The notes under the pieces are model-generated. The model made no database searches. It was not told the origin of the DNA and was given only the letters and a program-made list of their open reading frames with translations. Made by a program: the position numbers and the translations under genes. From M3007 sp046155725 (GTDB lineage Bacteria; Bacteroidota; Bacteroidia; Chitinophagales; Saprospiraceae): a stretch of 7,395 nt of DNA. The stretch is taken from the NCBI GenBank assembly GCA_046155725.1, contig JBJXFT010000259.1:1-7395 (forward strand). The letters run 5' to 3'. The first letter of the stretch is position 1. Every line of letters starts with the position of its first letter. Of the stretch, positions 1 to 5,265 are shown in pieces.

Positions 1-275
1 ATTTCAAGCCCGAACACCTCGGCAAGATGAATTTTTACCTCGAACTGCTCGACCGCGACGTGCGCAAGCCCCACGAAAACCCCTCCATCGGGGTCTTGCT
101 CTGCAAATCAAAAAACGATGAGGTGGTAGAGATTGCCCTCAGTCGCCAACTCTCGCCCACCTTGGTCTCGGCCTACGAAACCAAGTTTTTGGACAAAAAC
201 CTCCTACGCCGACTGCTCCACGATTGGTCGGAGGATTGGGTACAGCAGCAAATCATAAAAGACGAAGAACCATGA
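1..275 (+). CDS. DUF1016/YhcG-type PDDEXK nuclease, 3' end only
   Basis: The reading frame is open from the window edge (first full codon at base 3) to a TGA at 273-275. It encodes the C-terminal part of a DUF1016 (YhcG-like) protein. Recognisable family signatures are FKPEHLGKMNFYLELLDRDV near the start, then NPSIGVLLCKSKNDEVVEIAL and a final LSPTLVSAYETKFLD segment. Members of this family carry a PDDEXK nuclease fold and are often found beside restriction-modification and other defence genes. The catalytic D and ExK-like residues normally lie just before the FKPE segment, so they are outside the window and intactness cannot be judged. The stop overlaps the next gene's start (ATGA, 272-275), which implies translational coupling to the STAND NTPase. 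The apparent ATG at base 27 is internal, because homology-like sequence continues upstream of it. Confidence 0.85.
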   Translation, partial: FKPEHLGKMNFYLELLDRDVRKPHENPSIGVLLCKSKNDEVVEIALSRQLSPTLVSAYETKFLDKNLLRRLLHDWSEDWVQQQIIKDEEP

Positions 276-1825
276 GCCAGCAACGCCGCCGCTATCCCGG
301 CCTCAACTACTTCACCACCGAGCAAAAAGACCAGTTTTTTGGCCGCGATGCCGAAAAAGAAGACCTGCTCGCGCTGGTGCAGACGGAGAAAATCGTCGCC
401 CTGTTTGGCAAGTCCGGTTATGGAAAATCCTCGCTGATTCGGGCTGGCTTGATTCCGATTTTGCCGCCGAACGTGCTGCCCATCATCGTCAATTTTGGGG
501 CCTACCAGAAAGGCCAAAGCGTTTCGCTGCTGCAAAAAACGCTGGACAACCTGAACCTCGCGCTGTCGGAAAACGTGGCGGAGATGGATTTTTTGAACGC
601 GCCCGCACCAAGTGTCGGAGTGACTTTGAGTCACGCCGACACTCACACCCTCTGGCACCACTTCAAGCAAAAACAAAGTGCCGCTCCCCGCCCCTTCCTC
701 CTCATCTTCGACCAATTCGAGGAGTTCGATTCTTACCCGCCCGAACAGCGCGCGGCCTTCAAACAGCAATTGGCCGAACTGCTCTACACCCGCATCCCGC
801 AGGCGCTGCGCGACCTCTCCGACGCGCTCACTGACGAACAACAGGCCCTGCTCGCCCGCCCTTTGGAAGTTCGGGCTTTGTTCGCCATCCGCGAAGACCG
901 CCTGAGCGTGCTCGATGCCCTGGCCGACCGCCTGCCCGAAATTCTGTACAAACGCTTCCACCTGAGGGGCTTAGCCGATTCGCAGGCTGTGGCCGCCGTA
1001 GTCGAACCCGCCTTGCTGGCCGGCGGGCAGTTCGAGTCGCCGCGCTTCCGCTACACTCCAGAGGCTGTGGCCGCCATCCTGCGGGGGCTGAAAAAAGACG
1101 ATTCCGAAGCCTTGGTCGAGTCGTTTTTGCTGCAAATCTGCTGCGAGGAAATCGAGCGCAGCGTCATCGGGCGGCGCGAAACGGAGCCGACCGTGACGGC
1201 GGCCGAACTGCCCGTGTTCCGCGATTTGTTCGAGCAGTACTACCGCAACAAAATCGCGGCCCTGCCCGATGAGGCCACCCGCCGCGCTGCCCGCCGCATG
1301 ATTGAAGACCAACTTGTGGCCGCCGACCCCGCCACCGGCATCGCCTACCGCGTGAACGTGGATGGCCGCACCCTGCTGGCCCTGCCCGGCGTGGACGACA
1401 CCCTGCTGCGCCGCCTCACCGATGCCTTCCTGCTGCGCTCCGAGCCGAATACCACGGGCGGGTTCAGCTACGAAGTGAGCCACGACCGCTTGGTGGAGGG
1501 CATTTGGCACTTAAGAATGGAACGAGAAGAAGCAGAAAGAATAAAAAAATTAGTAGAAGAAAAAGTAAGGATTGATGAAGAAAAATCTGCTGCTAAAATT
1601 GAGGAGGGAACAGTACTTCGTAGAGCTGCAAAGTGGACAAGTGTTTTTATTGGAACACTTGCGTTTATTTATTTTACGTTCGGAAAAGAGGCTTTATTTG
1701 CAATAGCTACCTCTGACTTACTAATTGTATGTATTTTAATTTTACCTTTCTATTTAGCATCACAAGTTGTTTCTCTTCAAAAGGAGGTTTTGAAATTAAA
1801 AAACGAGAAAAAAAATATTGATTAG
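272..1825 (+). CDS. STAND-type (nSTAND1-like) NTPase with C-terminal membrane module
   Basis: 517 aa. I start at the ATG overlapping the upstream stop, because YPGLNYF (8-14) and FFGRDAEKEDLL (22-33) form the usual N-terminus of nSTAND1 proteins; an upstream in-frame start at 224 would add 16 unlikely residues. Walker A is GKSGYGKSS (46-54). Walker B is LLIFDQFEEFD with D147. A sensor-like arginine lies in ALFAIRED, and SYEVSHDRLVEGIW closes the helical/winged region near residue 410. STAND NTPases are signal-responsive oligomerising switches, many of them in antiphage defence. From residue ~413 the protein becomes a charged helix, then two hydrophobic segments (about 455-470 and 482-500) and a Lys-rich tail. 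This resembles a membrane effector rather than the WD40 repeats common in the family. Codon composition turns sharply AT-rich at the same point. Residues 114-124 are encoded by a 33-bp palindrome. The role in defence is inferred. Confidence 0.85.
   Translation: MSQQRRRYPGLNYFTTEQKDQFFGRDAEKEDLLALVQTEKIVALFGKSGYGKSSLIRAGLIPILPPNVLPIIVNFGAYQKGQSVSLLQKTLDNLNLALSENVAEMDFLNAPAPSVGVTLSHADTHTLWHHFKQKQSAAPRPFLLIFDQFEEFDSYPPEQRAAFKQQLAELLYTRIPQALRDLSDALTDEQQALLARPLEVRALFAIREDRLSVLDALADRLPEILYKRFHLRGLADSQAVAAVVEPALLAGGQFESPRFRYTPEAVAAILRGLKKDDSEALVESFLLQICCEEIERSVIGRRETEPTVTAAELPVFRDLFEQYYRNKIAALPDEATRRAARRMIEDQLVAADPATGIAYRVNVDGRTLLALPGVDDTLLRRLTDAFLLRSEPNTTGGFSYEVSHDRLVEGIWHLRMEREEAERIKKLVEEKVRIDEEKSAAKIEEGTVLRRAAKWTSVFIGTLAFIYFTFGKEALFAIATSDLLIVCILILPFYLASQVVSLQKEVLKLKNEKKNID
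611..643 (+). repeat. 33-bp palindrome inserted in frame in the STAND gene (divergent family member)
   Basis: The left arm AGTGTCGGAGTGACT (611-625), centre TTG (626-628) and right arm (629-643) pair over 14 of 15 positions. The single mismatch is A619 opposite G635. Geometry (15+3+15) matches the other palindromes of the window, and the arm shares GTCGGA at the same columns 4-9. The element begins exactly at a codon boundary (codon 114) and encodes SVGVTLSHADT. It lies between Walker A and Walker B, in what is likely a surface loop. Confidence 0.8.
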
Positions 1826-1856
1826 TCGGCTGTTCGCAGACCATGACTCAACGAGA

Positions 1857-1889
1857 AACGTCGGAAGGGTTTCAAACCCTTCCGACGTT
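1857..1889 (+). repeat. REP-like 33-bp palindrome, copy 1 (left flank of RAYT)
   Basis: This is a perfect hairpin with arm AACGTCGGAAGGGTT and centre TCA (16-bp pairing if the T/A next to the centre is counted). It sits 31 nt after the STAND stop codon and 21 nt before the RAYT start. It is the exact reverse complement of copy 3, so the two form inverted repeats around the transposase gene. No T-tract follows, so it is not a textbook terminator. Confidence 0.95.
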
Positions 1890-1910
1890 AAAAACGTAAA
1901 AATACCGACC

Positions 1911-2561
1911 ATGAAAAAACATACTACCCCCATGCAGTGCGGCGTGTTTTACCACGTCTATAACCGGGGCATCAACGGCGAAGACCTTTTCAAAGAGGCC
2001 CGCAACTATTCGTATTTCCTGAAACTGTACGCGAAGTACATCCCGCCAGTGGCCGAAACCTACGCCTACTGTCTGCTGAAAAATCATTTTCACCTGCTGA
2101 TTCGGGTTCGGTCGGAGGAGGAGGTGATTCGGAATACGGGGGGATTAAACGTAAACGTCGGAAGGGTTTTGAACCCTTCCGACGTTGCAACGGAAGCAAC
2201 AAAACGCATCAGCAACCAATTCTCCAAACTGTTCAACAGTTACGCCCAAGCCATCAACAAAGCATACGGGCGCACGGGCGGCCTGTTTGAAGAACTCTTC
2301 CGGCGCATTCCGGTGGATGACGAGGATTATCGGGTACAGGCGGTGTATTACATCCACGCCAACCCACAGAAACACGGTTTTGTGGCCGATTTTCGGGATT
2401 ATCCGTACTCTTCTTACCACGCGCATCTGTCAAAATTGGATACCCAACTCCGCCGGACCGAGTTGATGGACTGGTTTGGCGACGCTGATGCCTACGAAAA
2501 ATACCACCTGCCGAACCAAGTCCTGGCCGATTTGGAGAAGTTTGAAATCGAATTCGATTAG
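1911..2561 (+). CDS. REP-associated tyrosine transposase (RAYT, Y1_Tnp family)
   Basis: 216 aa. The HUH motif is NHFHLLIRV (H59, H61). The probable nucleophilic tyrosine is Y111 in the helix SKLFNSYAQAINKAYGR, followed by the usual GGLFEELFRR (123-132) and a PYSSY segment. YHVYNRG (14-20) is the typical first strand. Y1 HUH enzymes cut and rejoin single-stranded DNA at hairpins, forming a 5'-phosphotyrosine link. In RAYTs the substrates are REP palindromes. The open frame extends upstream to 1818, but that runs through palindrome copy 1 and encodes nothing family-like, so ATG 1911 is chosen; ATG 1932 is an alternative. Residues 82-92 (NVGRVLNPSDV) come from a palindrome lying in frame between the HUH motif and the Tyr helix. 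All catalytic residues are intact, so activity is plausible. The gene stands between a defence-like operon and gene remnants. Confidence 0.9.
   Translation: MKKHTTPMQCGVFYHVYNRGINGEDLFKEARNYSYFLKLYAKYIPPVAETYAYCLLKNHFHLLIRVRSEEEVIRNTGGLNVNVGRVLNPSDVATEATKRISNQFSKLFNSYAQAINKAYGRTGGLFEELFRRIPVDDEDYRVQAVYYIHANPQKHGFVADFRDYPYSSYHAHLSKLDTQLRRTELMDWFGDADAYEKYHLPNQVLADLEKFEIEFD
2154..2186 (+). repeat. REP-like palindrome, copy 2, in frame inside the RAYT gene
   Basis: The arm is AACGTCGGAAGGGTT with a perfect partner arm at 2172-2186 and centre TTG (2169-2171). It starts on a codon boundary and encodes 11 residues, 82-92 of the RAYT. The centre is TTG (Leu). The TGA centre of copy 3 would be a stop codon in this phase. 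Confidence 0.95.
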
Positions 2562-2567
2562 AAACGA

Positions 2568-2600
2568 AACGTCGGAAGGGTTTGAAACCCTTCCGACGTT
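2568..2600 (+). repeat. REP-like palindrome, copy 3 (right flank of RAYT)
   Basis: This is a perfect hairpin with arm AACGTCGGAAGGGTT and centre TGA, starting 6 nt after the RAYT stop. It is the exact inverse of copy 1. The base following it begins a possible gene remnant. There is no T-tract downstream. Confidence 0.95.
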
Positions 2601-2602
2601 AA

Positions 2603-2677
2603 TACGACCCCATCCCAGAAGCCGAGCGGGAGCGTATCCGGGGCTTAGTGCCGGCGGGGTGTAGGGTTTCTTTTTGA
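2603..2677 (+). pseudogene. possible remnant of a gene's 3' end
   Basis: Immediately after palindrome copy 3, a 24-codon frame ends in TGA (2675-2677) and reads YDPIPEAERERIRGLVPAGC followed by RVSF. Its acidic/basic helix and tidy end look like a real protein C-terminus, but it has no start and is cut at the palindrome. I do not recognise the family with confidence. It could be the tail of a gene interrupted or replaced when the RAYT unit arrived, or a chance open frame. Confidence 0.35.
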
Positions 2678-2713
2678 ATGAAACGCGCACGCGAAATATC
2701 CCAACCCACCTTT

Positions 2714-2944
2714 ATGAAAAACCAGCCCGTGCAAGGCCAGCCCTTTTTTGACAAAATCGCGCAGTTGATTTTGTCCACCCGCCAAAAAGTCGCCGCTGCC
2801 GTCAACTTGACGATGGTGCATGCCTATTTTGAGATGGGGAAAATGATAGTCGAGCACGAGCAGCAGGGCAGCCGAAAAGCCGAGTATGGCAAGCGGGCCA
2901 CGCTCAGGCGACCACAATCCCCGTCCGTCGGATTTCTGCTATGA
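2714..2944 (+). pseudogene. truncated N-terminus of a second DUF1016/YhcG gene
   Basis: The 76-codon frame starts MKNQPVQGQPFFDKIAQLIL and continues through RQKVAAAVN, MVHAYFEMGKMIVEHEQQGS and RKAEYGK. This is the usual N-terminal helical domain of DUF1016 proteins (variable helix, then Y-x-x-G-K-x-I, then R/K-A-E-Y-G-K). Similarity stops near base 2895: the expected leucine-rich LSxxL segment is replaced by TLRRPQSPSVGFLL and a stop. About 250 residues, including the whole nuclease domain, are missing. The last 41 bases overlap the 3' end of the convergent MNT gene, so the break probably marks a recombination junction. An upstream ATG at 2678 is also in frame. A retained function for the N-terminal domain alone is unlikely but not excluded. 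Confidence 0.75.
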
Positions 2945-3221
2945 AGGGGTTGCCCTGATCGAACTCGCGGGTGTTGAACGTGTGTGATTCGATAAAGAGG
3001 AAGGGCTTTTGGATGGTCACGTCAATGAAGCGCTTGATGTCCTCAAAACTGACCCCGATAAACTCGTCGGCCACTAAGGCCACGTCAATGTCCGACCATT
3101 CCCGCTGCTCCCCGCGGGCGTAGGAACCGAACAAGATGACGGCTTTGAGGTCAATGCCTTGATTTCTGACCGCTTCGGCGAAGCGTTTTACGGTGCTTAT
3201 GGCAACTTGCTGTTCAACCAT
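2904..3221 (-). CDS. MNT-type minimal nucleotidyltransferase (antitoxin of HEPN/MNT pair)
   Basis: 105 aa. The nucleotidyltransferase signature is LFGSYARGEQREWSDIDVAL: G32-S33 and, eleven residues on, D44-x-D46 for metal binding. E78 in PFLFIESHTF is a plausible third carboxylate. Proteins of this size and pattern are MntA-like antitoxins. Studied examples neutralise the HEPN partner by adding AMP to it. The start ATG lies 25 nt inside the upstream HEPN gene, so the two are co-transcribed and probably translationally coupled. The C-terminus ends in RRTGIVVA and looks complete. Its 3' end overlaps the broken DUF1016 fragment on the other strand. Confidence 0.88.
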   Translation of the reverse strand: MVEQQVAISTVKRFAEAVRNQGIDLKAVILFGSYARGEQREWSDIDVALVADEFIGVSFEDIKRFIDVTIQKPFLFIESHTFNTREFDQGNPFIAEIRRTGIVVA

Positions 3222-3589
3222 TCTTTGAGCAATTGAATTTCGTCCAAGAGACTTCGGGTGTAAGGTTCGGTAGCGGTTCTGAACATCGCCATTTTGTAGT
3301 CGGGGTATCGCCCATCTATCTGAAACTGGTTCATCTGGCTCAAAAGGCGGAGTTGGTCGGGAGAAGGAGCCAGCACGGTTTGAGCAATCAGCAGCAGCAG
3401 GTTGTGGGTTCTGGGCGGGAAATCGCTCGCGTTGTCTTGCACGAAATGGGCTTTGAGCAGTTTTTCCAACACCAAGTGGCCGAAAAAGAGCGCGTGCAGA
3501 TAATCTCCTTTTTCAAACAGGTGGCCGACCGCGTCCCAATCTTTGAGCGCCGTCAGTTTCCAGTAACCAATGTAGTCCGCCTTGTTCAT
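3197..3589 (-). CDS. HEPN-domain protein (putative toxin of HEPN/MNT pair)
   Basis: 130 aa from ATG 3589 (MNKADYIGYWKLTA); a longer frame to 3610 would need a TTG start. An all-helical HEPN domain is indicated by a DWDAVGHLFEKGDYLHALFF first helix pair, VLEKLLKAHF (40-49), PPRTHNLLLL (58-67) and the GRYPDY box (93-98), all typical of the COG2250-type HEPN proteins paired with MNT enzymes. HEPN toxins are commonly RNases that use an R-X4-6-H motif. I do not find that motif: the only nearby pair is R60-T-H62. Nuclease activity is therefore uncertain. The protein could be a non-canonical toxin or act with the MNT partner as a nucleotide-transfer complex. Confidence 0.85.
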   Translation of the reverse strand: MNKADYIGYWKLTALKDWDAVGHLFEKGDYLHALFFGHLVLEKLLKAHFVQDNASDFPPRTHNLLLLIAQTVLAPSPDQLRLLSQMNQFQIDGRYPDYKMAMFRTATEPYTRSLLDEIQLLKEWLNSKLP

Positions 3590-3597
3590 TTCAAGGG

Positions 3598-3615
3598 CAA
3601 AACTACCCAAACCTA
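3598..3615 (-). promoter_or_regulatory. candidate Bacteroidota -7 elements for the HEPN/MNT operon
   Basis: On the minus strand, TAGGTTTG (3615-3608) and TAGTTTTG (3605-3598) both match the Bacteroidota consensus TAnnTTTG, 8-18 nt before the HEPN ATG. I see no convincing -33 TTTG at the right distance, so this is weak. The hipT stop lies only 57 nt upstream, so read-through from hip is an alternative. Confidence 0.25.
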
Positions 3616-3671
3616 TCTTCTTTCACAAAAAATACCTGCGTTCCCATTCTTGCCGCCATCAAGGGCCCACC

Positions 3672-4625
3672 TCACCCGCCCTCCAGCCGCGCCAGCCGCT
3701 CCTCCAGCATTTTTCGGTAGGCCGTTTTCATGTCGTCGGACAACCACGACTGCCCAATCTTCGCTTGCGCCGCAGGCATTTTCCGCTGCATTTTCTGCAA
3801 AATCTTCTTGAAAACCGCCTCTGGCAAGCCAGCATGGGCAGCGAAAGCCGCAAAATCGGCCAGCGTCAGTCGGCTCCTTTTGCCGTTCACAGTCAGGGCA
3901 CTTTCCTCCGGGTCGGTCGGCATGGCGAGTGTGGTGGCGACCAAATCGTAAGCGGGCGCAAGGCGGATGTCGCCATCGGGCAAGGTGAGCAGCGAGTAGT
4001 TTTTGAGGTGCATATCGGCATTGCCGGTCAGGAAGCAGAAGACCACGACCTCCACAAAGTTGGCGACATCCAGCCCCGGGTTGGACGAAAAACGCCGAAT
4101 GACTTTGGCAATCTGCTCCACACTGCCCCGGTACTTGTATTCCGTCAGCCGCTCCGAAAGTTGGCAAAAATCCTCCATCTGGAGTTTCCCGGCTCTCGAA
4201 CGGTCAATGCGGCGAGTGAGGTAAGCCAGTTCGCCGCTGCGGAGCCGGATGAGCGAAAATGGCACGGTCTCTATGCCAAACACCTGCGCCAACGACATGG
4301 TGAGTTGCTCGTTTTCAACGAGTTCTGGAAATTGCGCGTTCGGCGGCTTCAAAATGTAATCGCCCCAAAGCCCCACGAGCGTGAGCCGGGAAATGCCTTC
4401 TCGCACGTTTTTTTCAAACGCCAGCGAAAGTTTGGGCTGCACACCCGTCACCGCGATGCTCCGCTCCACGATGTGCTGCGCCAGTTCGTGCAGTTCGCCG
4501 AGCGAGTACGGCAGTTCCGGCGCCGTTGGGCTGCCGAAAAATTTCCGGCTGCACGAGGGGTGGAAATCTGCCGCGCCATCGGGGAGGCTCTCCCCACAAA
4601 AAAGGCATTTTGCAAAATCATTCAT
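3672..4625 (-). CDS. hipT: HipT-like Ser/Thr kinase toxin (HipA core domain)
   Basis: 317 aa from the ATG that overlaps the hipS stop (ATGA, 4625-4622). It holds the HipA kinase core without the N-terminal subdomain, which is encoded separately upstream. Residues 7-25 carry C-x2-C...H-x2-C (C7, C10, H22, C25), a putative zinc knuckle often seen in Bacteroidota HipA-C proteins. The ATP-binding Gly-rich loop is AVTGVQPKLSL (58-68). The catalytic loop is GNADMHLKN (D204, N209), and the metal-binding segment is APAYDLV (D227). HipT of E. coli phosphorylates tryptophanyl-tRNA synthetase and HipA phosphorylates glutamyl-tRNA synthetase; the target here is unknown. At the loop position where HipT has autophosphorylated serines (S-x-S), this protein reads A58-V-T60. 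An upstream in-frame extension to 4718 lies inside hipS and is rejected. Confidence 0.9.
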   Translation of the reverse strand: MNDFAKCLFCGESLPDGAADFHPSCSRKFFGSPTAPELPYSLGELHELAQHIVERSIAVTGVQPKLSLAFEKNVREGISRLTLVGLWGDYILKPPNAQFPELVENEQLTMSLAQVFGIETVPFSLIRLRSGELAYLTRRIDRSRAGKLQMEDFCQLSERLTEYKYRGSVEQIAKVIRRFSSNPGLDVANFVEVVVFCFLTGNADMHLKNYSLLTLPDGDIRLAPAYDLVATTLAMPTDPEESALTVNGKRSRLTLADFAAFAAHAGLPEAVFKKILQKMQRKMPAAQAKIGQSWLSDDMKTAYRKMLEERLARLEGG

Positions 4626-4945
4626 GGGCCAGAGTCGGGTTGGATGGACACCGCGCCGATGCAGTCGCGGCAACAAGCGAAGAGCAGCCCGACGCGGTCG
4701 CGCGCTCCGATTTTCCAATGATTCTCAGCGATTTGCAGCAGCCAGCCCTCTGGGATGAGGCCGTCGAAAAACGGCAGAATCGCGTCCGAACTGTAATTTT
4801 CGACACGGACGGGCAGGGTCAGGCTGACCGGGCGGGCATCCGCGCGAGCAGCGTATTCGGGCGCATACTGGAAAAAGAAGCCTTCCTCGTTTTCCCAAAC
4901 CGACCCGACGGGCTGCTCATGCAGCAGGACTTTGGCGCTTCTCAT
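4622..4945 (-). CDS. hipS: HipS-like protein (HipA N-terminal subdomain as separate protein)
   Basis: 107 aa, matching only the N-terminal subdomain of HipA. It has VGSVWENEEGFFFQYAPEY (13-31), ARPVSLTLPVR (37-47), the hallmark LPFFDGLIPEGW (57-68) and the terminal RDCIGAVSI. In the tripartite HipBST system the protein equivalent to this domain, not HipB, is the direct antitoxin of the kinase, and a tryptophan of HipS is reported to block the HipT active site. W68 is a candidate for that residue here. The start overlaps the hipB stop (ATGA, 4945-4942) and the stop overlaps the hipT start, so all three are translationally coupled. The antitoxin role is inferred from gene order and size. Confidence 0.88.
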   Translation of the reverse strand: MRSAKVLLHEQPVGSVWENEEGFFFQYAPEYAARADARPVSLTLPVRVENYSSDAILPFFDGLIPEGWLLQIAENHWKIGARDRVGLLFACCRDCIGAVSIQPDSGP

Positions 4946-5151
4946 GGTTCAGAAAAATTTGACTTGACCGGCGCGAGTTCGTGCCCAAAAAGTGCGAGCA
5001 ACTGGTTCACTTTGTCGAGCCGAAGGGTCTGCTTGCCCTGCTCCAATTCGCGGACAAAGCGCAGGCCCACACCGGACTTTTCGGCGAGGTCGGGCTGCGT
5101 GAGGCCCAGTTTTTTGCGGCGTTCTTTTACAAAAGTGGAAATCGAGTCCAT
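4942..5151 (-). CDS. hipB: HipB-like Xre-family HTH regulator
   Basis: 69 aa. The Cro/C1-type helix-turn-helix is nearly the whole protein: FVKERRKKLGLTQPDLAEKS (7-26) then GVGLRFVRELEQGKQ and a hydrophobic LALFGHEL dimerisation helix. It is the first gene of the hip operon on the minus strand and probably represses its own promoter. The C-terminal tail is short (APVKSNFSEP), consistent with HipB of three-gene systems acting mainly as DNA-binding repressor and complex scaffold rather than as the kinase inhibitor. Confidence 0.88.
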   Translation of the reverse strand: MDSISTFVKERRKKLGLTQPDLAEKSGVGLRFVRELEQGKQTLRLDKVNQLLALFGHELAPVKSNFSEP

Positions 5152-5165
5152 TCTTTATACCTTTT

Positions 5166-5213
5166 CGGGTGTAAGATTGAGACTTTTTTCGAAAAAAATC
5201 CCGAACGGGTGTA
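5166..5213 (-). promoter_or_regulatory. candidate HipB operator region
   Basis: Two direct copies of CGGGTGTA (5166-5173 and 5206-5213) start exactly 40 bp apart, about four helical turns, in the 155-bp gap upstream of hipB. Between them lies the perfect 14-bp palindrome TTTTTTCGAAAAAA (5184-5197). The spacing and position fit operator sites for the hip operon. No classical E. coli hip operator (TATCC-N8-GGATA) is present and no clear TAnnTTTG box was found, so the assignment is tentative. Confidence 0.35.
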
Positions 5214-5265
5214 TTTTTTATTTTTTAGAAAAAATTGTACCCGGTCGGGGCGGTTGCGAGCACCG

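Larger units (their letters stand above)
1857..2600 (+). mobile_element. RAYT unit bracketed by inverted palindromes
   Basis: A 744-bp unit consists of palindrome copy 1, the RAYT gene (with a third palindrome inside it) and palindrome copy 3. The outer copies are identical when one is inverted. RAYTs are domesticated IS200/IS605-type Y1 transposases thought to act on REP palindromes; they are usually single-copy and stay near their cognate repeats. I see no target duplication or larger ends, so the unit boundary is an interpretation. Confidence 0.6.

Noticed and set aside
173..1510. Two long minus-strand frames opposite the STAND gene (173-961 and 971-1510)
   Set aside because: They stop exactly where the GC-rich part of the STAND gene ends and have no domain signal, as expected of shadow frames.
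1818..1910. N-terminal extension of the RAYT through palindrome copy 1
   Set aside because: The extra residues derive from the previous intergenic space and the palindrome, while the Y1 fold begins after ATG 1911. In-frame openness follows from the TCA centre and multiple-of-three length.
1857..2600. The three regularly similar palindromes as a CRISPR array
   Set aside because: Spacings differ (264 and 381 bp), a gene fills the space, and one copy is inverted relative to another. This is a REP/RAYT arrangement.
4626..4718. Upstream extension of hipT
   Set aside because: It lies wholly inside hipS in another frame and encodes an Arg-rich stretch with no family similarity; the ATGA overlap start is far better.
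3582..4721. Long plus-strand open frame opposite hipT and the intergenic region
   Set aside because: It is antisense to a gene with clear kinase motifs, has no recognisable domain and begins inside the HEPN gene start region. It is a shadow of GC-rich coding sequence.
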